Notes: generated by a model from the letters alone, not told the origin. A stretch of DNA of 64,000 nt from VXNE01 sp965261535 (GCA_965261535.1 OZ253469.1:3348001-3412000), one strand, 5' to 3'. Positions 1 to 7,931 are shown, numbered from the stretch's first letter. Numbers and translations are program-made.

Positions 1-901
1 AGTGCCGGAATGTCGGCAACGTCTCGGAGCTACCGATTCGTGCTCCCCACTCTCGGCCCTGCACTTGCACGTCTGCCTCCATCGGCAATTCGGGCGGCGA
101 CCAGAGCCCGCCCCAAATGCCACCGTCGGGTCGCCGTTCCAGCAGGCACGCGCCTTCGGCATCGACCAGTAACAGGACGCGAACGGCGCGCACGGGGAGC
201 TCCTTTCTTGGTCGGGGTTCAGGTAGAACGTGCTGCAGGTCCTCCGTGTGGGCCAGGCAGCGGGACGACAGGGGGCAGGCAGAGCAAAGTGGCTTCGCGC
301 GGCGGCAATGCGTCGCGCCGAAGTCCATGATGGCCTGCGCATAGTCGCCGGCATGTCGGGCTGGCGTGTGTGCGTCCGCATGGCGCCAGAGAGACCGTTC
401 GGCGGCGGAATGGCCACGCAGCGCGTGCAAACGCGTGAGGACACGCTTGACGTTCGCGTCGAGTATCACCGCGCGTTGACCGAAACCGATCGCGAGGATG
501 GCGGCCGCTGTTGAACGTCCGATTCCGGGCAGCGCGGTCAACTTGGCCGTCGTATCGGGCAAGACGCCATTAATGAGCCGGGCGGCGCGGTGCAGGTTGC
601 GCGCCCGCGCGTAGTAGCCGAGGCCGGTCCAGAGGTGCAGGACTTCATCGCGATCGCTGGCCGCCAACGATTCGATATCGGGAAACCTCTGTACGAAGCG
701 TTCGAAATAGGGGATCACCGTCGCGACCCGGGTCTGCTGCAGCATCACTTCGGACACCCACACCCGGTATGGTGTCGTGCAAGTTCGCCAGGGCAGGTTC
801 CTGCGTCCATGACGTTCGAACCAGGCGAGGAGCCGGTCTGCGACCCAGGAGGTTTCCGCGGCGTCGCCGCGACTACGATGCGCGGACCTGGTCGTCTTCA
901 T
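1..901 (-). CDS. mutY: A/G-specific adenine glycosylase MutY (3' end beyond window)
   Basis: Base-excision repair glycosylase that removes adenine mispaired with 8-oxoguanine. Reading the minus strand from the ATG at 901 gives 300 residues before the window edge. Visible features: catalytic Glu51 in SEVMLQQT, helix-hairpin-helix LPGIGRST at 124-131, catalytic Asp148 in ILDANVKRV, and the 4Fe-4S motif C-X6-C-X2-C-X5-C at Cys199, 206, 209 and 215. The start of the NUDIX-like C-terminal domain follows (VRAVRVLLLVDAEG), so only the last part of that domain is missing. The next gene diverges from it 85 bp away. Identity is firm from the combined glycosylase and iron-sulfur motifs. Confidence 0.96.
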   Translation of the reverse strand, partial: MKTTRSAHRSRGDAAETSWVADRLLAWFERHGRRNLPWRTCTTPYRVWVSEVMLQQTRVATVIPYFERFVQRFPDIESLAASDRDEVLHLWTGLGYYARARNLHRAARLINGVLPDTTAKLTALPGIGRSTAAAILAIGFGQRAVILDANVKRVLTRLHALRGHSAAERSLWRHADAHTPARHAGDYAQAIMDFGATHCRRAKPLCSACPLSSRCLAHTEDLQHVLPEPRPRKELPVRAVRVLLLVDAEGACLLERRPDGGIWGGLWSPPELPMEADVQVQGREWGARIGSSETLPTFRH

Positions 902-986
902 GATCGGAGTCCGGCGTGGAGCGTGATGTCGCAAACACGAATGCCTGCCCGCGCGAAACGAATCAAACCGCGCCTATACTAACCGC

Positions 987-1397
987 ATGGACGATGTCGA
1001 AACCTGGGATCCGACGGCTGCCCGCGCGTTCGGCGAGCGTCAGGTCGAGCTGATCCGCAAGGCTTGCCGCAATCTCAACGCGGGGGAGCCAGGACTGACC
1101 GTTGGCGAGCGGGGCGAACTGGCGCCGCTGATGACGGCGGATGCCGAGGTATGGGCCGCGCGACTGGACGCGATTTCCTCGGATGAACTGGTCGGCTGGA
1201 TTCGATTCCTCACGTTGGCGGAGGCGCGATTGCCGGGTTTCGAAGCGGGGGCCAAGTCGCCGGTGATTCTCATCGCCCGCGTCCTGCGGAATCGGGGTGA
1301 CTATCCCGAAGATTTGAGCGCGTGGATCAAGGCCAACACCAACAACCGTTTCTTGCCCTACGGCAGTCTTGCGGAGCGCCTCAAGACTGGTCAATGA
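987..1397 (+). CDS. conserved-looking hypothetical protein, 136 aa
   Basis: I do not recognise a characterised family. The protein is soluble-looking, without signal peptide or membrane segment, largely helical by composition, and rich in Asp, Glu, Arg, Leu and Ala. A middle stretch reads SSDELVGWIRFLTLAEARL, and the C-terminus ends in a Lys-Asn-Asn-Arg-Phe patch followed by YGSLAERL. It starts at ATG 987, divergent from mutY, so the two share an intergenic promoter region. Codon choice matches its neighbours, with G or C in most third positions. A long minus-strand reading frame overlaps it but has no family resemblance, so the plus-strand frame is preferred. Confidence 0.7.
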   Translation: MDDVETWDPTAARAFGERQVELIRKACRNLNAGEPGLTVGERGELAPLMTADAEVWAARLDAISSDELVGWIRFLTLAEARLPGFEAGAKSPVILIARVLRNRGDYPEDLSAWIKANTNNRFLPYGSLAERLKTGQ

Positions 1398-1440
1398 GGC
1401 GCTTGTCGGTCTAGAAAGCGATCAAGAAACTCGCGTGGTG

Positions 1441-1509
1441 CCAGGATGCACAAATCCTGGAGCCGGTTTGATTGCCAGACGTTGGTTGGCTCGAAACGCT
1501 AGCGTTTCG
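1441..1509 (+). promoter_or_regulatory. hairpin and perfect palindrome upstream of hicA
   Basis: Two symmetrical elements lie in the 137-bp gap before hicA. The first, 1441-1460, is a CCAGGAT/ATCCTGG stem of 7 bp with a 6-nt loop, which could end transcription from the gene at 987. The second, 1492-1509, is a perfect 18-bp palindrome CGAAACGCTAGCGTTTCG, ending 25 bp before the hicA start. HicB antitoxins with a C-terminal DNA-binding domain usually repress their own promoter by binding a palindrome, so this is a likely HicB operator. That role is inferred. Confidence 0.5.
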
Positions 1510-1534
1510 TTCCGAATAGTACGAAACTTCCGCA

Positions 1535-1741
1535 ATGGATGGCCCGCAGTTCGTCAGACGTGCCAGGCGATATGCGGGACGAACCGGAAAGTCATTTCGC
1601 TATGACCCCCGACGCGGTAGGGGAAGCCACGGTGTCCTATACGTGGGCGAGCGCCGCACGGTCGTCCAGCGCGGCGAACTCAAGCCGGGAACATACCGAA
1701 ACATGCTAAAGCAACTGGACATCCCCAAGGAGGAATTCTGA
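1535..1741 (+). CDS. hicA: HicA-family mRNA interferase toxin
   Basis: Toxin half of a HicAB pair; the family cleaves mRNA using a single histidine in a small double-stranded-RNA-binding fold. The 68-residue length is typical. The key motif is Gly-Ser-His at 30-32, inside RRGRGSHGVLYV, followed by the conserved hydrophobic-basic strand and a C-terminal helix YRNMLKQLDI. The stop TGA at 1739-1741 overlaps the ATG of hicB by one base, a usual arrangement for coupled toxin-antitoxin translation. The first strand of the family is short here, so an earlier start is conceivable, but no better one is visible. Confidence 0.88.
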   Translation: MDGPQFVRRARRYAGRTGKSFRYDPRRGRGSHGVLYVGERRTVVQRGELKPGTYRNMLKQLDIPKEEF

Positions 1742-2169
1742 TGCGGTACGCCTACCCATGTGTGCTGACGCCCGAGGAGGACGGTGGCTGCTCCGTTAGC
1801 TTTCCGGATATCCCCGAGGCGCTTACGTGTGGAAATGATCGCACCGAGTCGCTTGCCATGGCGGAAGAGGCTCTGGCCGTAGCTCTGGGAGCCTATGTCC
1901 AGTCCCGAGAGGACATTCCGGTACCCAGTGTCGCAACCGAAGACCAAACGCTTGTCCCCGTGCCACCTGTGGTCGCGGCCAAGCTGGCACTATATTCGGC
2001 GATGCGTCGTCAAGGGATCACGAAGGTCGCGCTCGCGGCACGGCTGGGCTTGAGCGAGGGGGCCGTGCGCAAACTTCTGAATCTCGACCATCGTTCGCAC
2101 ATCGGGCACGTCGAGAAAGCGCTGTTATCCGTTGGCCGCAGCTTGGTAGTTGAAGACAGAGCGGCGTAG
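1741..2169 (+). CDS. hicB: HicB-family antitoxin with C-terminal HTH
   Basis: Antitoxin partner of the preceding HicA. Residues 1-60 form the degenerate RNase-H-like HicB fold, with the recognisable core YPCVLTPEEDGGCSVSFPDI and a following helix rich in Ala and Glu. Residues about 90-138 form a helix-turn-helix (ALAARLGLSEGAVRKLL), which in this family binds the operon's own operator. The 18-bp palindrome upstream of hicA is the obvious candidate site. The start ATG overlaps the hicA stop by one base. Length, 142 aa, is normal for HTH-containing HicB. Confidence 0.9.
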   Translation: MRYAYPCVLTPEEDGGCSVSFPDIPEALTCGNDRTESLAMAEEALAVALGAYVQSREDIPVPSVATEDQTLVPVPPVVAAKLALYSAMRRQGITKVALAARLGLSEGAVRKLLNLDHRSHIGHVEKALLSVGRSLVVEDRAA

Positions 2170-2380
2170 CTGACTCGCGCCAGGAATAACGCCGGCAACC
2201 GGAGTGAGCGTTGATCCGCGACCGCTCCGGGTTCATGCGGCGCTTCGCCCTTCTCCCCTATAATCTCGGTTGTTCGGTAGTTTCGTTGCCGATCATGTGG
2301 GTACGATGCGCGCTCCGGCACTGGGTGAACGGGTATCCAGGCGCGTTTATTCGCATGGTCAAGTAAGGAATTCGGCGGTC

Positions 2381-2968
2381 ATGAATCGATGCGCATCGGT
2401 GTCGCGAGACACCTTGGAGACACGGATTAACGTGGCCGTCAACCTCGATGGCGAGGGGACGTCAAGTCTGGATACCGGACTGCCCTTCTTCGAGCACATG
2501 CTCCATCAAGTGGCGCGGCACGGCTTGATCGACCTCGAGATCGACGCCAAGGGCGATCTGGAGGTGGACGCGCACCACACCATCGAGGATGTCGGCATTA
2601 CGCTGGGCCAGGCGGTCGCCAAGGCCGTGGGCGACAAGAAGGGCATCCTCCGGTACGGGCACGCATACATCCCCCTGGACGAGGCCCTCTCTCGCGTCGT
2701 CGTGGACTTCTCGGGTCGACCCGGGCTCACTTATGAGGTGGAATTTGTCCGGCCGCGCGTCGGCGCGTTCGATATCGATCTCCTGCACGAGTTCTTCCAG
2801 GGCTTCGTCAACCACGCCCACGTCACCCTGCACATCGATAATCTGAAGGGCAGGAACGCGCATCACCAGGCGGAGACGATATTCAAGGCGTTCGGTCGGG
2901 CGCTGCGCATGGCGCTGACGCCGGACCCGCGCAGCCAGGCGTTGCCGTCCACCAAGGGCACGCTTTGA
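2381..2968 (+). CDS. hisB: imidazoleglycerol-phosphate dehydratase
   Basis: Sixth step of histidine synthesis: dehydration of imidazole glycerol phosphate to imidazole acetol phosphate, in the cytoplasm. The 195-residue protein from ATG 2381 is the usual monofunctional HisB length. The reading frame stays open upstream but that part has no family resemblance. Metal-binding histidine clusters are clear: DAHHTIEDVG in the first half and NAHHQAETIFK in the second. GLPFFEHMLHQ near the N-terminus is also family-typical. The stop overlaps the start of hisA by four bases, showing co-translation. There is no fused histidinol-phosphatase domain, unlike the enterobacterial enzyme. Confidence 0.96.
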   Translation: MNRCASVSRDTLETRINVAVNLDGEGTSSLDTGLPFFEHMLHQVARHGLIDLEIDAKGDLEVDAHHTIEDVGITLGQAVAKAVGDKKGILRYGHAYIPLDEALSRVVVDFSGRPGLTYEVEFVRPRVGAFDIDLLHEFFQGFVNHAHVTLHIDNLKGRNAHHQAETIFKAFGRALRMALTPDPRSQALPSTKGTL

Positions 2969-3711
2969 TCCTCATTCCCGCCATCGACATTCAGGGCGGG
3001 CGTTGCGTGCAACTTCGACAGGGCGTCAAGCAATCGGCCTCGGTTTACGGAGACGATCCGGTGGCGATGGCCCAGCGGTGGACCGGGCTGGGGGCGCGCC
3101 GCCTCCATGTGGTGGACCTCGATGGCGCGTTTGCGGGAAGGCGTGTCAACGCGGAGCTGGTGCGGGGAATCGGTTCGGTGGCCGGAGATGTGGCGGTACA
3201 GGTGGGCGGCGGCATCCGGACACTGGAAGAAATCGAAAGCTACCTGGCGGCCGGCGTATCCCAAGTCATCGTCGGCACGCGGGGCATTGAAGATCCGTCA
3301 TTTCTGCAGGCTGCCGCTGCGCGCTTCCCCGACCAGGTCATTCTCGGCCTCGATGCTCGCGCTGGCCGTGCCGCGACGGCGGCGTGGGGCGCGACGAGCG
3401 ATGTCAGCGCGCTGGACATCGCTTCGGGCGTGTCGGAACTCCCGCTCTTCGCCATTGTGTTCACCGACATAGAGCGCGACGGCATGTTGTCTGGCATCAA
3501 TGCCGAGGCCACGGCCAAGATCGCGAAGGCTAGCGGTCTGCCCGTCATCGCGTCCGGCGGAGTGCGCGACGATAACGACCTGCGCCGACTGCGGGAACTG
3601 CGTCTGGATCAGTTGCTGGGCGTCATCGCAGGTTCGGCCTTGTATGAAGGCACGTTGGACTTCGCCGCTGCCCAGGCATTGCTGGATCGGCCGGACTGCG
3701 GCGCTCGGTGA
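2965..3711 (+). CDS. hisA: ProFAR isomerase HisA
   Basis: Amadori isomerase of histidine synthesis, a TIM barrel of 248 residues. The N-terminal strand MILIPAIDIQGGRCVQL carries the catalytic Asp8; VQVGGGIR and a C-terminal-half GVIAGSALYEG form phosphate-binding loops, and the second catalytic Asp lies in FTDIERDGM. The start codon is TTG at 2965, overlapping the hisB stop by four bases. In most proteobacteria hisH lies between hisB and hisA and hisF follows hisA; here both neighbours are missing and a dioxygenase gene follows. Confidence 0.95.
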   Translation: MILIPAIDIQGGRCVQLRQGVKQSASVYGDDPVAMAQRWTGLGARRLHVVDLDGAFAGRRVNAELVRGIGSVAGDVAVQVGGGIRTLEEIESYLAAGVSQVIVGTRGIEDPSFLQAAAARFPDQVILGLDARAGRAATAAWGATSDVSALDIASGVSELPLFAIVFTDIERDGMLSGINAEATAKIAKASGLPVIASGGVRDDNDLRRLRELRLDQLLGVIAGSALYEGTLDFAAAQALLDRPDCGAR

Positions 3712-3757
3712 TCTCGACCTGATCGATCCGGCGCGAAGGCGGAGTACACTAACGCTC

Positions 3758-4612
3758 ATGCGCAGCGTGCCATTCGCCGACACTTCCTTTGGCGTGGACA
3801 TAGTCGATGTGGACCTCTCGTCGCTGGGGGATGCGGAGTTTTCCGCGATCTACGCGGCGTGGCTGGATCGGGCGGTATTGCGCATTCGCCGTCAACGTCT
3901 CGACGACGAAACCTTGATGGATTTCAGCCGCCGCTTCGGTCCCCTCGAATATGCGCCGTACGGGTGGATCACCAAGGAAGAACTCGCAAAACTCGCCAAT
4001 CCCTATCTGGCCACGATCTCGAACATCGTCGTCGACGGTCGTCCGATCGGCGGACTGGGTGCGGCCGAGGCGGCCTGGCACACGGACATGTCCTACATAG
4101 AACACCCGCCGACGGCGAGCATCCTCTATGCCGTGGAAGTGCCGGAGGAAGGCGGTGCCACCCACTTCTGCAACATGATCGGCGCGTGGCAATCGTTGCC
4201 GCCGGAGCTTGCTCGCCGGGCAAGAGGCGTGCGTCTGAAGCACGATGCCGCGCACGACAGCATCGGCAAGCTGCGCAGGGGCCACCATGATGTGGCCGAT
4301 CCGCGCGATGCACCAGGCGCGTACCATCCGATGGTATTGCGCCACCCGGAAAGCGGAATCGATGCGCTATATCTCGGGCGCCGGCAGGACGCCTATGTCG
4401 AAGGATTGCCGCTGGCGGAGAGCGAGGCGTTCCTCGATGCGGTGTGGTGCCACGTGGCATTGGAGGGCGATACCTGGACGCAGGATTGGGAGGTCGGCGA
4501 TGTCCTCGTATGGGACAACCGCAGCGTCATGCACCGGCGCGCCGCATTCGATCCCGCCGCCCGGCGCCTGATGCGCCGCGCCCAGGTGAGGGCTGATACA
4601 ACGATGCCGTGA
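3758..4612 (+). CDS. TauD/TfdA-family Fe(II)/2-oxoglutarate dioxygenase
   Basis: Non-haem iron oxygenase that couples 2-oxoglutarate decarboxylation to substrate oxidation; substrates in this family include taurine, alkyl sulfates, phenoxyacetates and carnitine precursors, and the actual one cannot be told here. The 284-residue protein starts at ATG 3758. The iron facial triad is visible as His108 and Asp110 (AWHTDMSY) and His259 (DNRSVMHRR), with the 2-oxoglutarate-binding arginine in PAARRLMRR. The frame continues open into hisA but that extension is not family-like. It lies 46 bp after hisA on the same strand and could be co-transcribed, though it has no known role in histidine synthesis. 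Confidence 0.9.
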   Translation: MRSVPFADTSFGVDIVDVDLSSLGDAEFSAIYAAWLDRAVLRIRRQRLDDETLMDFSRRFGPLEYAPYGWITKEELAKLANPYLATISNIVVDGRPIGGLGAAEAAWHTDMSYIEHPPTASILYAVEVPEEGGATHFCNMIGAWQSLPPELARRARGVRLKHDAAHDSIGKLRRGHHDVADPRDAPGAYHPMVLRHPESGIDALYLGRRQDAYVEGLPLAESEAFLDAVWCHVALEGDTWTQDWEVGDVLVWDNRSVMHRRAAFDPAARRLMRRAQVRADTTMP

Positions 4613-4615
4613 ATT

Positions 4616-5062
4616 TCAGCTTGCTTCGGTCAGCGCGAGAAAGGAATTTCGAACGCCGACTGTGCCGTACATGCGCCCGTGCTGGAAATCCTCGGAGAGC
4701 AGTTCTTCGATGCCGTTGACTTCGGCATAGGCCCACATATTGGCGTTGAACCAGGAAAGGCCGTATGCGGCGGCGCCGCGCAACGCCGTTCGCAGCACTG
4801 CGTCGTCGGGATATATGACTGGGAACTGCGCCATGAACTCCTCAGCCTCACGTCTCGCATCGGCCATGTCGAGCAACTGGCGCTGTGGCCCCACGCGAGT
4901 CGTTGCTGCGACGAACTCGACAATGGATTGGTGAGAAATGCGCGCGTTCCCGGTGGCGATGCCGTCGCGGAGAACCTCGGAGGCGATCGACTGCTTGTCC
5001 GGGAACCGGCGATCGTAGCGGGAGACCTGTATGTTCGTGTCAATCAGTACGCGAGCGGCCAC
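4616..5062 (-). CDS. PIN-domain toxin (VapC-like) with altered active site
   Basis: Ribonuclease half of a TA pair. GTG at 5062 gives 148 residues beginning VAARVLIDTN, with the first acidic residue at Asp8. Other visible acidic positions are Glu in SIVEF and the late SEDFQHGR motif. The segment that normally reads Trp-Phe-Asp-Ala-His in this PIN subgroup reads SWFNANMWAYAE here, so the usual metal-binding Asp is Asn106, encoded by AAC, one base change from GAC. It overlaps the 3' end of the upstream AbrB-type antitoxin gene by 23 bp. The toxin may be catalytically weak; that is an inference from the substitution. Confidence 0.85.
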   Translation of the reverse strand: MAARVLIDTNIQVSRYDRRFPDKQSIASEVLRDGIATGNARISHQSIVEFVAATTRVGPQRQLLDMADARREAEEFMAQFPVIYPDDAVLRTALRGAAAYGLSWFNANMWAYAEVNGIEELLSEDFQHGRMYGTVGVRNSFLALTEAS

Positions 5063-5336
5063 GCCGGTAAAGCCCCTCCCTGGTCCAGCCTCGTTTGTCG
5101 GAGCGCCGCGCGGAGCGTTCTGTTTCGCGGCCTCGTTGTCGGTGGGTCGCCGCATCGAAGAGGCGCAGTCGCGTTTCAACGTCGAGTCGCCCGGGCTGCC
5201 TGCCAGCATCGGCAGGCACAACGCGGATGACCTCGCCCGCTCCCTCGAAGCGAATGTCGTCCCCAGGCCTTATCCCGTAACGGTCCGCGAGCGCCTTGGG
5301 CACCGTGACCTGAAGTTTGCTCGTGATCTTGCTCAT
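5040..5336 (-). CDS. AbrB/MazE-type antitoxin
   Basis: DNA-binding antitoxin for the overlapping PIN toxin. The swapped-hairpin AbrB domain is plain at the N-terminus: MSKITSKLQVTVPKALADRY followed by GIRPGDDIRFEGAGE. The family binds the operon promoter and uses its C-terminal tail to hold the toxin; the tail here is long and basic (residues about 50-98). The start ATG 5336 is chosen because the SpoVT/AbrB domain begins directly with it, although the frame is open for 11 more codons upstream. The stop lies inside the toxin gene, as in many vapBC operons. Confidence 0.85.
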   Translation of the reverse strand: MSKITSKLQVTVPKALADRYGIRPGDDIRFEGAGEVIRVVPADAGRQPGRLDVETRLRLFDAATHRQRGRETERSARRSDKRGWTREGLYRRGRSRTD

Positions 5337-5492
5337 ATCCTTACTTTGGCAAGGGCGGTTCCTTGTCAAGGCGCAACGTTGGAACTAGCGCAACGCGCGC
5401 CTTGGGATTGGCGAAAACGCGTGATACCAAGGGCAAAAGTCTTGCGCCTCGCTTTGCGCTCGCGTGGACGATGGCGGATTGCGACAATCACC

Positions 5493-5867
5493 TCACGCGT
5501 AATCCCGCGTCAATAGTTCCAGCAGGTGGCCGCTCGGGTCTCTGAAATAGACGCCGCGGCCATCGTTCCAGTGATTGATCTCGCCGTCCTCGGGCGTGAA
5601 GGGGCCGCTGCCGTAGGTGAGCTTGCGCTCCTCCATGCGCGCGAAGATCGCGTCGAACTCATCCTCGCTCACCTTGAAAGCGTAGTGGTGGCGCTCGAAT
5701 GATTCGCGGTTGTCGAAGTCGAGCGTCAGGCCCTGGTTGCGGATGCGCACCGGTTCGAAATGTCACATTGCGCCGTTGTATTCGAACCCGAACATCTCTC
5801 GGTAGAACCGCGCCGAAGCCACCTTGTCGCGGCTTGGAACGATGGTGTGGTTGAGCTCAATCGTCAT
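5493..5867 (-). pseudogene. VOC/glyoxalase-fold gene with in-frame TGA
   Basis: Reading from ATG 5867, codons 1-34 give MTIELNHTIVPSRDKVASAR and the following FYREMFGFEY. Codon 35 is TGA (plus-strand 5763-5765), and the same frame then continues without any shift as HFEPVRIRNQ through FRDPSGHLLELLTRDYA to a TGA at 5493. Together the halves form one normal 124-residue vicinal-oxygen-chelate protein. In relatives the residue at the stop is typically Gly or Trp before His-Phe, so GGA or TGG to TGA is a one-base change. Other genes here use TGA as a normal stop, so recoding is unlikely. It is either a recent nonsense mutation or a sequencing error. Confidence 0.88.
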
Positions 5868-5967
5868 CGCGTATTCCTGTCGACCGATGGTGTGCCTATC
5901 ATGGCGTATGCCCGACGCGAGCGAAAGACCAAGGCCGGCGTTCGCGTGTTCGGCGTGACCTGATCCG

Positions 5968-7197
5968 ATGGCAAGGGAAGTCACCAACGTCAAGTGGGCG
6001 GTGGCGTTCGTCTTCGTCACCGTCCTTTTGAACTCGGTCGGCTTCGGCATCATCCTTCCGGTCCTGCCGGAACTGATCGTCGATATCACAGGCGACCCGC
6101 TGCACGAGGCGGCGCGCTACGGCGGCTGGCTGGCGTTCGCCTACGCATCGATGCAGTTCATCTTCTCGCCGGTGGCGGGCAACCTGTCGGACAGGTTCGG
6201 GCGACGCCCGCTGCTGCTCGCATCATTGGTCGTCTTCGGCGTCGACTATCTCATCATGGGCTTGGCGCCCACCCTCGCGTGGCTGTTCCTCGGCCGCCTC
6301 ATCGCCGGCACGTCGGCGACGAGCTTCGGCATCGCCAACGCCTGCATCGCCGATCTGTTTCCTCCCGAAAAGCGCGCCCAGAACTTCGGCCTGATCGGCG
6401 CGGCGTTCGGCGTTGGCTTCATCCTGGGACCGGTGATCGGTGGTTTCCTGGGGGAGTTCGGACCGCGCACGCCGTTTTTCGCCACCGCCGGCATCGCTTT
6501 CGCCAACGCGCTGTTCGGTTGGATTGCGATGCCGGAGACATTGCGAAAAGAAGACCGCCGGCCGTTTCAACTCGCGCGTGCCAACCCGTTGGGTGCTTTC
6601 CGCCAGGTTGCAGACTTTCCGGTAGTCGCGGGAATGCTTGGCGCGTACTTTCTCTACATGCTGGCCCACGACTCGCTTCCCGCGATCTGGGCGTTCTACA
6701 CCATGGACCGCTACGGTTGGGGACCGCGCGAGGTCGGTTTTTCGCTGGGCGCCGTCGGTGTCTGCATGTTGATCGTCCAGGGCGTCCTGATCCGCAAGAT
6801 CATTCCCATGTGGGGGTCGAAGCGCACCGCCTATGTCGGGTTCGTCCTCACCGCTGTGGCCTTTTTGGGCTACGCTTTTTCGTCGGCGGGCTGGGTGATG
6901 TACATATGGATCGTCGTCGGCGCAGGTTCCGGACTCATCATGCCGGCGATGAACGGGATCATGTCCAGGCAGATTCCCGCCAACGCCCAGGGCGAGTTGC
7001 AGGGCGTTCTCGGTAGCGTCGCGAGCAGCACCTTCATCGTCAGCCCGGTGGTGATGACGCAGCTATTCGCTTATTACTCATCGTCGGCGGCACCGGTGTA
7101 CTTCCCCGGCGCGGCATTCGCTCTCGCAGCCCTTCTCACGGCCGGGAGCGCTGTGACCATGGCGGTCGCCTTGTCGAGGGCTTCCTATAGCGAATAG
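5968..7197 (+). CDS. MFS drug-efflux-type transporter (TetA/DHA1 family)
   Basis: Inner-membrane proton-coupled antiporter of 409 residues with about 12 membrane segments in two halves. The first helix (WAVAFVFVTVLLNSVGFGII), the motif A loop GNLSDRFGRRPLLL between helices 2 and 3, and motif C GFILGPVIGGFLGEFG in helix 5 mark the drug:H+ antiporter-1 group. This group includes tetracycline pumps, but substrate cannot be predicted. ATG 5968 is preceded by the TGA of a short spurious frame. It is transcribed away from the broken VOC gene, with about 100 bp between their starts. Confidence 0.92.
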   Translation: MAREVTNVKWAVAFVFVTVLLNSVGFGIILPVLPELIVDITGDPLHEAARYGGWLAFAYASMQFIFSPVAGNLSDRFGRRPLLLASLVVFGVDYLIMGLAPTLAWLFLGRLIAGTSATSFGIANACIADLFPPEKRAQNFGLIGAAFGVGFILGPVIGGFLGEFGPRTPFFATAGIAFANALFGWIAMPETLRKEDRRPFQLARANPLGAFRQVADFPVVAGMLGAYFLYMLAHDSLPAIWAFYTMDRYGWGPREVGFSLGAVGVCMLIVQGVLIRKIIPMWGSKRTAYVGFVLTAVAFLGYAFSSAGWVMYIWIVVGAGSGLIMPAMNGIMSRQIPANAQGELQGVLGSVASSTFIVSPVVMTQLFAYYSSSAAPVYFPGAAFALAALLTAGSAVTMAVALSRASYSE

Positions 7198-7269
7198 ATA
7201 TTTTGCTACTTGACTCGTCGCCCTAGCTAGCGCAATAATCTAGCCAGATAAACTGGACAGGAACATGGG

Positions 7270-7533
7270 ATGCCCGATTGGGCGCTACAGGACGCCAAGA
7301 ACCGTTTTAGCGCAGTTGTCAACGCGGCAATCGAGGGGACGCCGCAAAGGGTGACGCGACGAGGAAAGCTCGCAGTGGTGGTGATCGCGGCGGAAGAATA
7401 TGAGCGCCTTAAGTACTTGGAGAAAGCAAAAGCGCCAAGCTTCCCGGAACTGCTGCTTGCGATGCCGCAAGATGACGGCGAATTCGAGCGGATCCGCATC
7501 GGTTTACGACCAACGGACTTCGAGTGTTCCTGA
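7270..7533 (+). CDS. Phd/YefM-type antitoxin
   Basis: Small 87-residue antitoxin. The N-terminal Phd fold reads WALQDAKNRFSAVVNAA, then a strand-rich stretch (TRRGKLAVVVIAAEEYERL) typical of the family. The C-terminal tail would bind and neutralise the PIN toxin encoded immediately downstream. The stop TGA at 7531-7533 lies inside the toxin gene, an overlap of 10 bases, so the two are translationally coupled. The family normally represses its own promoter. A second ATG five bases upstream is out of frame. Confidence 0.9.
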   Translation: MPDWALQDAKNRFSAVVNAAIEGTPQRVTRRGKLAVVVIAAEEYERLKYLEKAKAPSFPELLLAMPQDDGEFERIRIGLRPTDFECS

Positions 7534-7931
7534 TCGACACGGACGTCCTGTCGGCTATACGCCGACGAGAACGCCATCCCAGTGTGGTTGGGTGGGTATC
7601 GCGACAAAGGGCCACCGATCTGTACGTCAGCGTGGTTTCCGTGGGAGAAATCGAAAAGGGAATTATCCGCCAGGAACGTCGCAATCCGGGGTTCGCGCGA
7701 GTCTTGTCCGCCTGGTTGGACAACATATTGGTTCTTTACGGTGATCGGATCTTGCCCGTCGACGTTCCGACGGCGCGACGCTGGGGCCGGCTCTGTGGAG
7801 CCATCGGACACGAAGGTCCCGACCTGCTCATCGCGGCGACGGCACTGGAACGCGGGTTATCGGTCGTTACCCGGAATGTTGGGCATTTCCAACCAACGGG
7901 TGTTGCGGTTGTCGACCCGTCTTGCATGTAA
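7524..7931 (+). CDS. PIN-domain toxin (VapC/FitB-like)
   Basis: Ribonuclease toxin of 135 residues partnered with the Phd-type antitoxin. GTG at 7524 starts MFLIDTDVLSAIRR, giving the first metal-binding Asp at position 5; VVSVGEIEKGI supplies the acidic helix, GPDLLIAATALE the third acidic residue and VVTRNVGHF the last motif, so the active site looks intact. The final codons and the TAA stop form the left arm of a perfect 12-bp inverted repeat, so the end of the protein (Ser-Cys-Met) may be element-derived. Confidence 0.92.
   Translation: MFLIDTDVLSAIRRRERHPSVVGWVSRQRATDLYVSVVSVGEIEKGIIRQERRNPGFARVLSAWLDNILVLYGDRILPVDVPTARRWGRLCGAIGHEGPDLLIAATALERGLSVVTRNVGHFQPTGVAVVDPSCM

Noticed and set aside
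3500..3757. Upstream extension of the TauD-like frame into hisA
   Set aside because: It is an alternative frame of hisA with no dioxygenase-like residues; ATG 3758 begins the recognisable protein.
5763..5765. Selenocysteine recoding of the in-frame TGA
   Set aside because: The position is normally Gly or Trp in VOC proteins, not a redox Cys, and no stem-loop resembling a SECIS was recognised directly after it.
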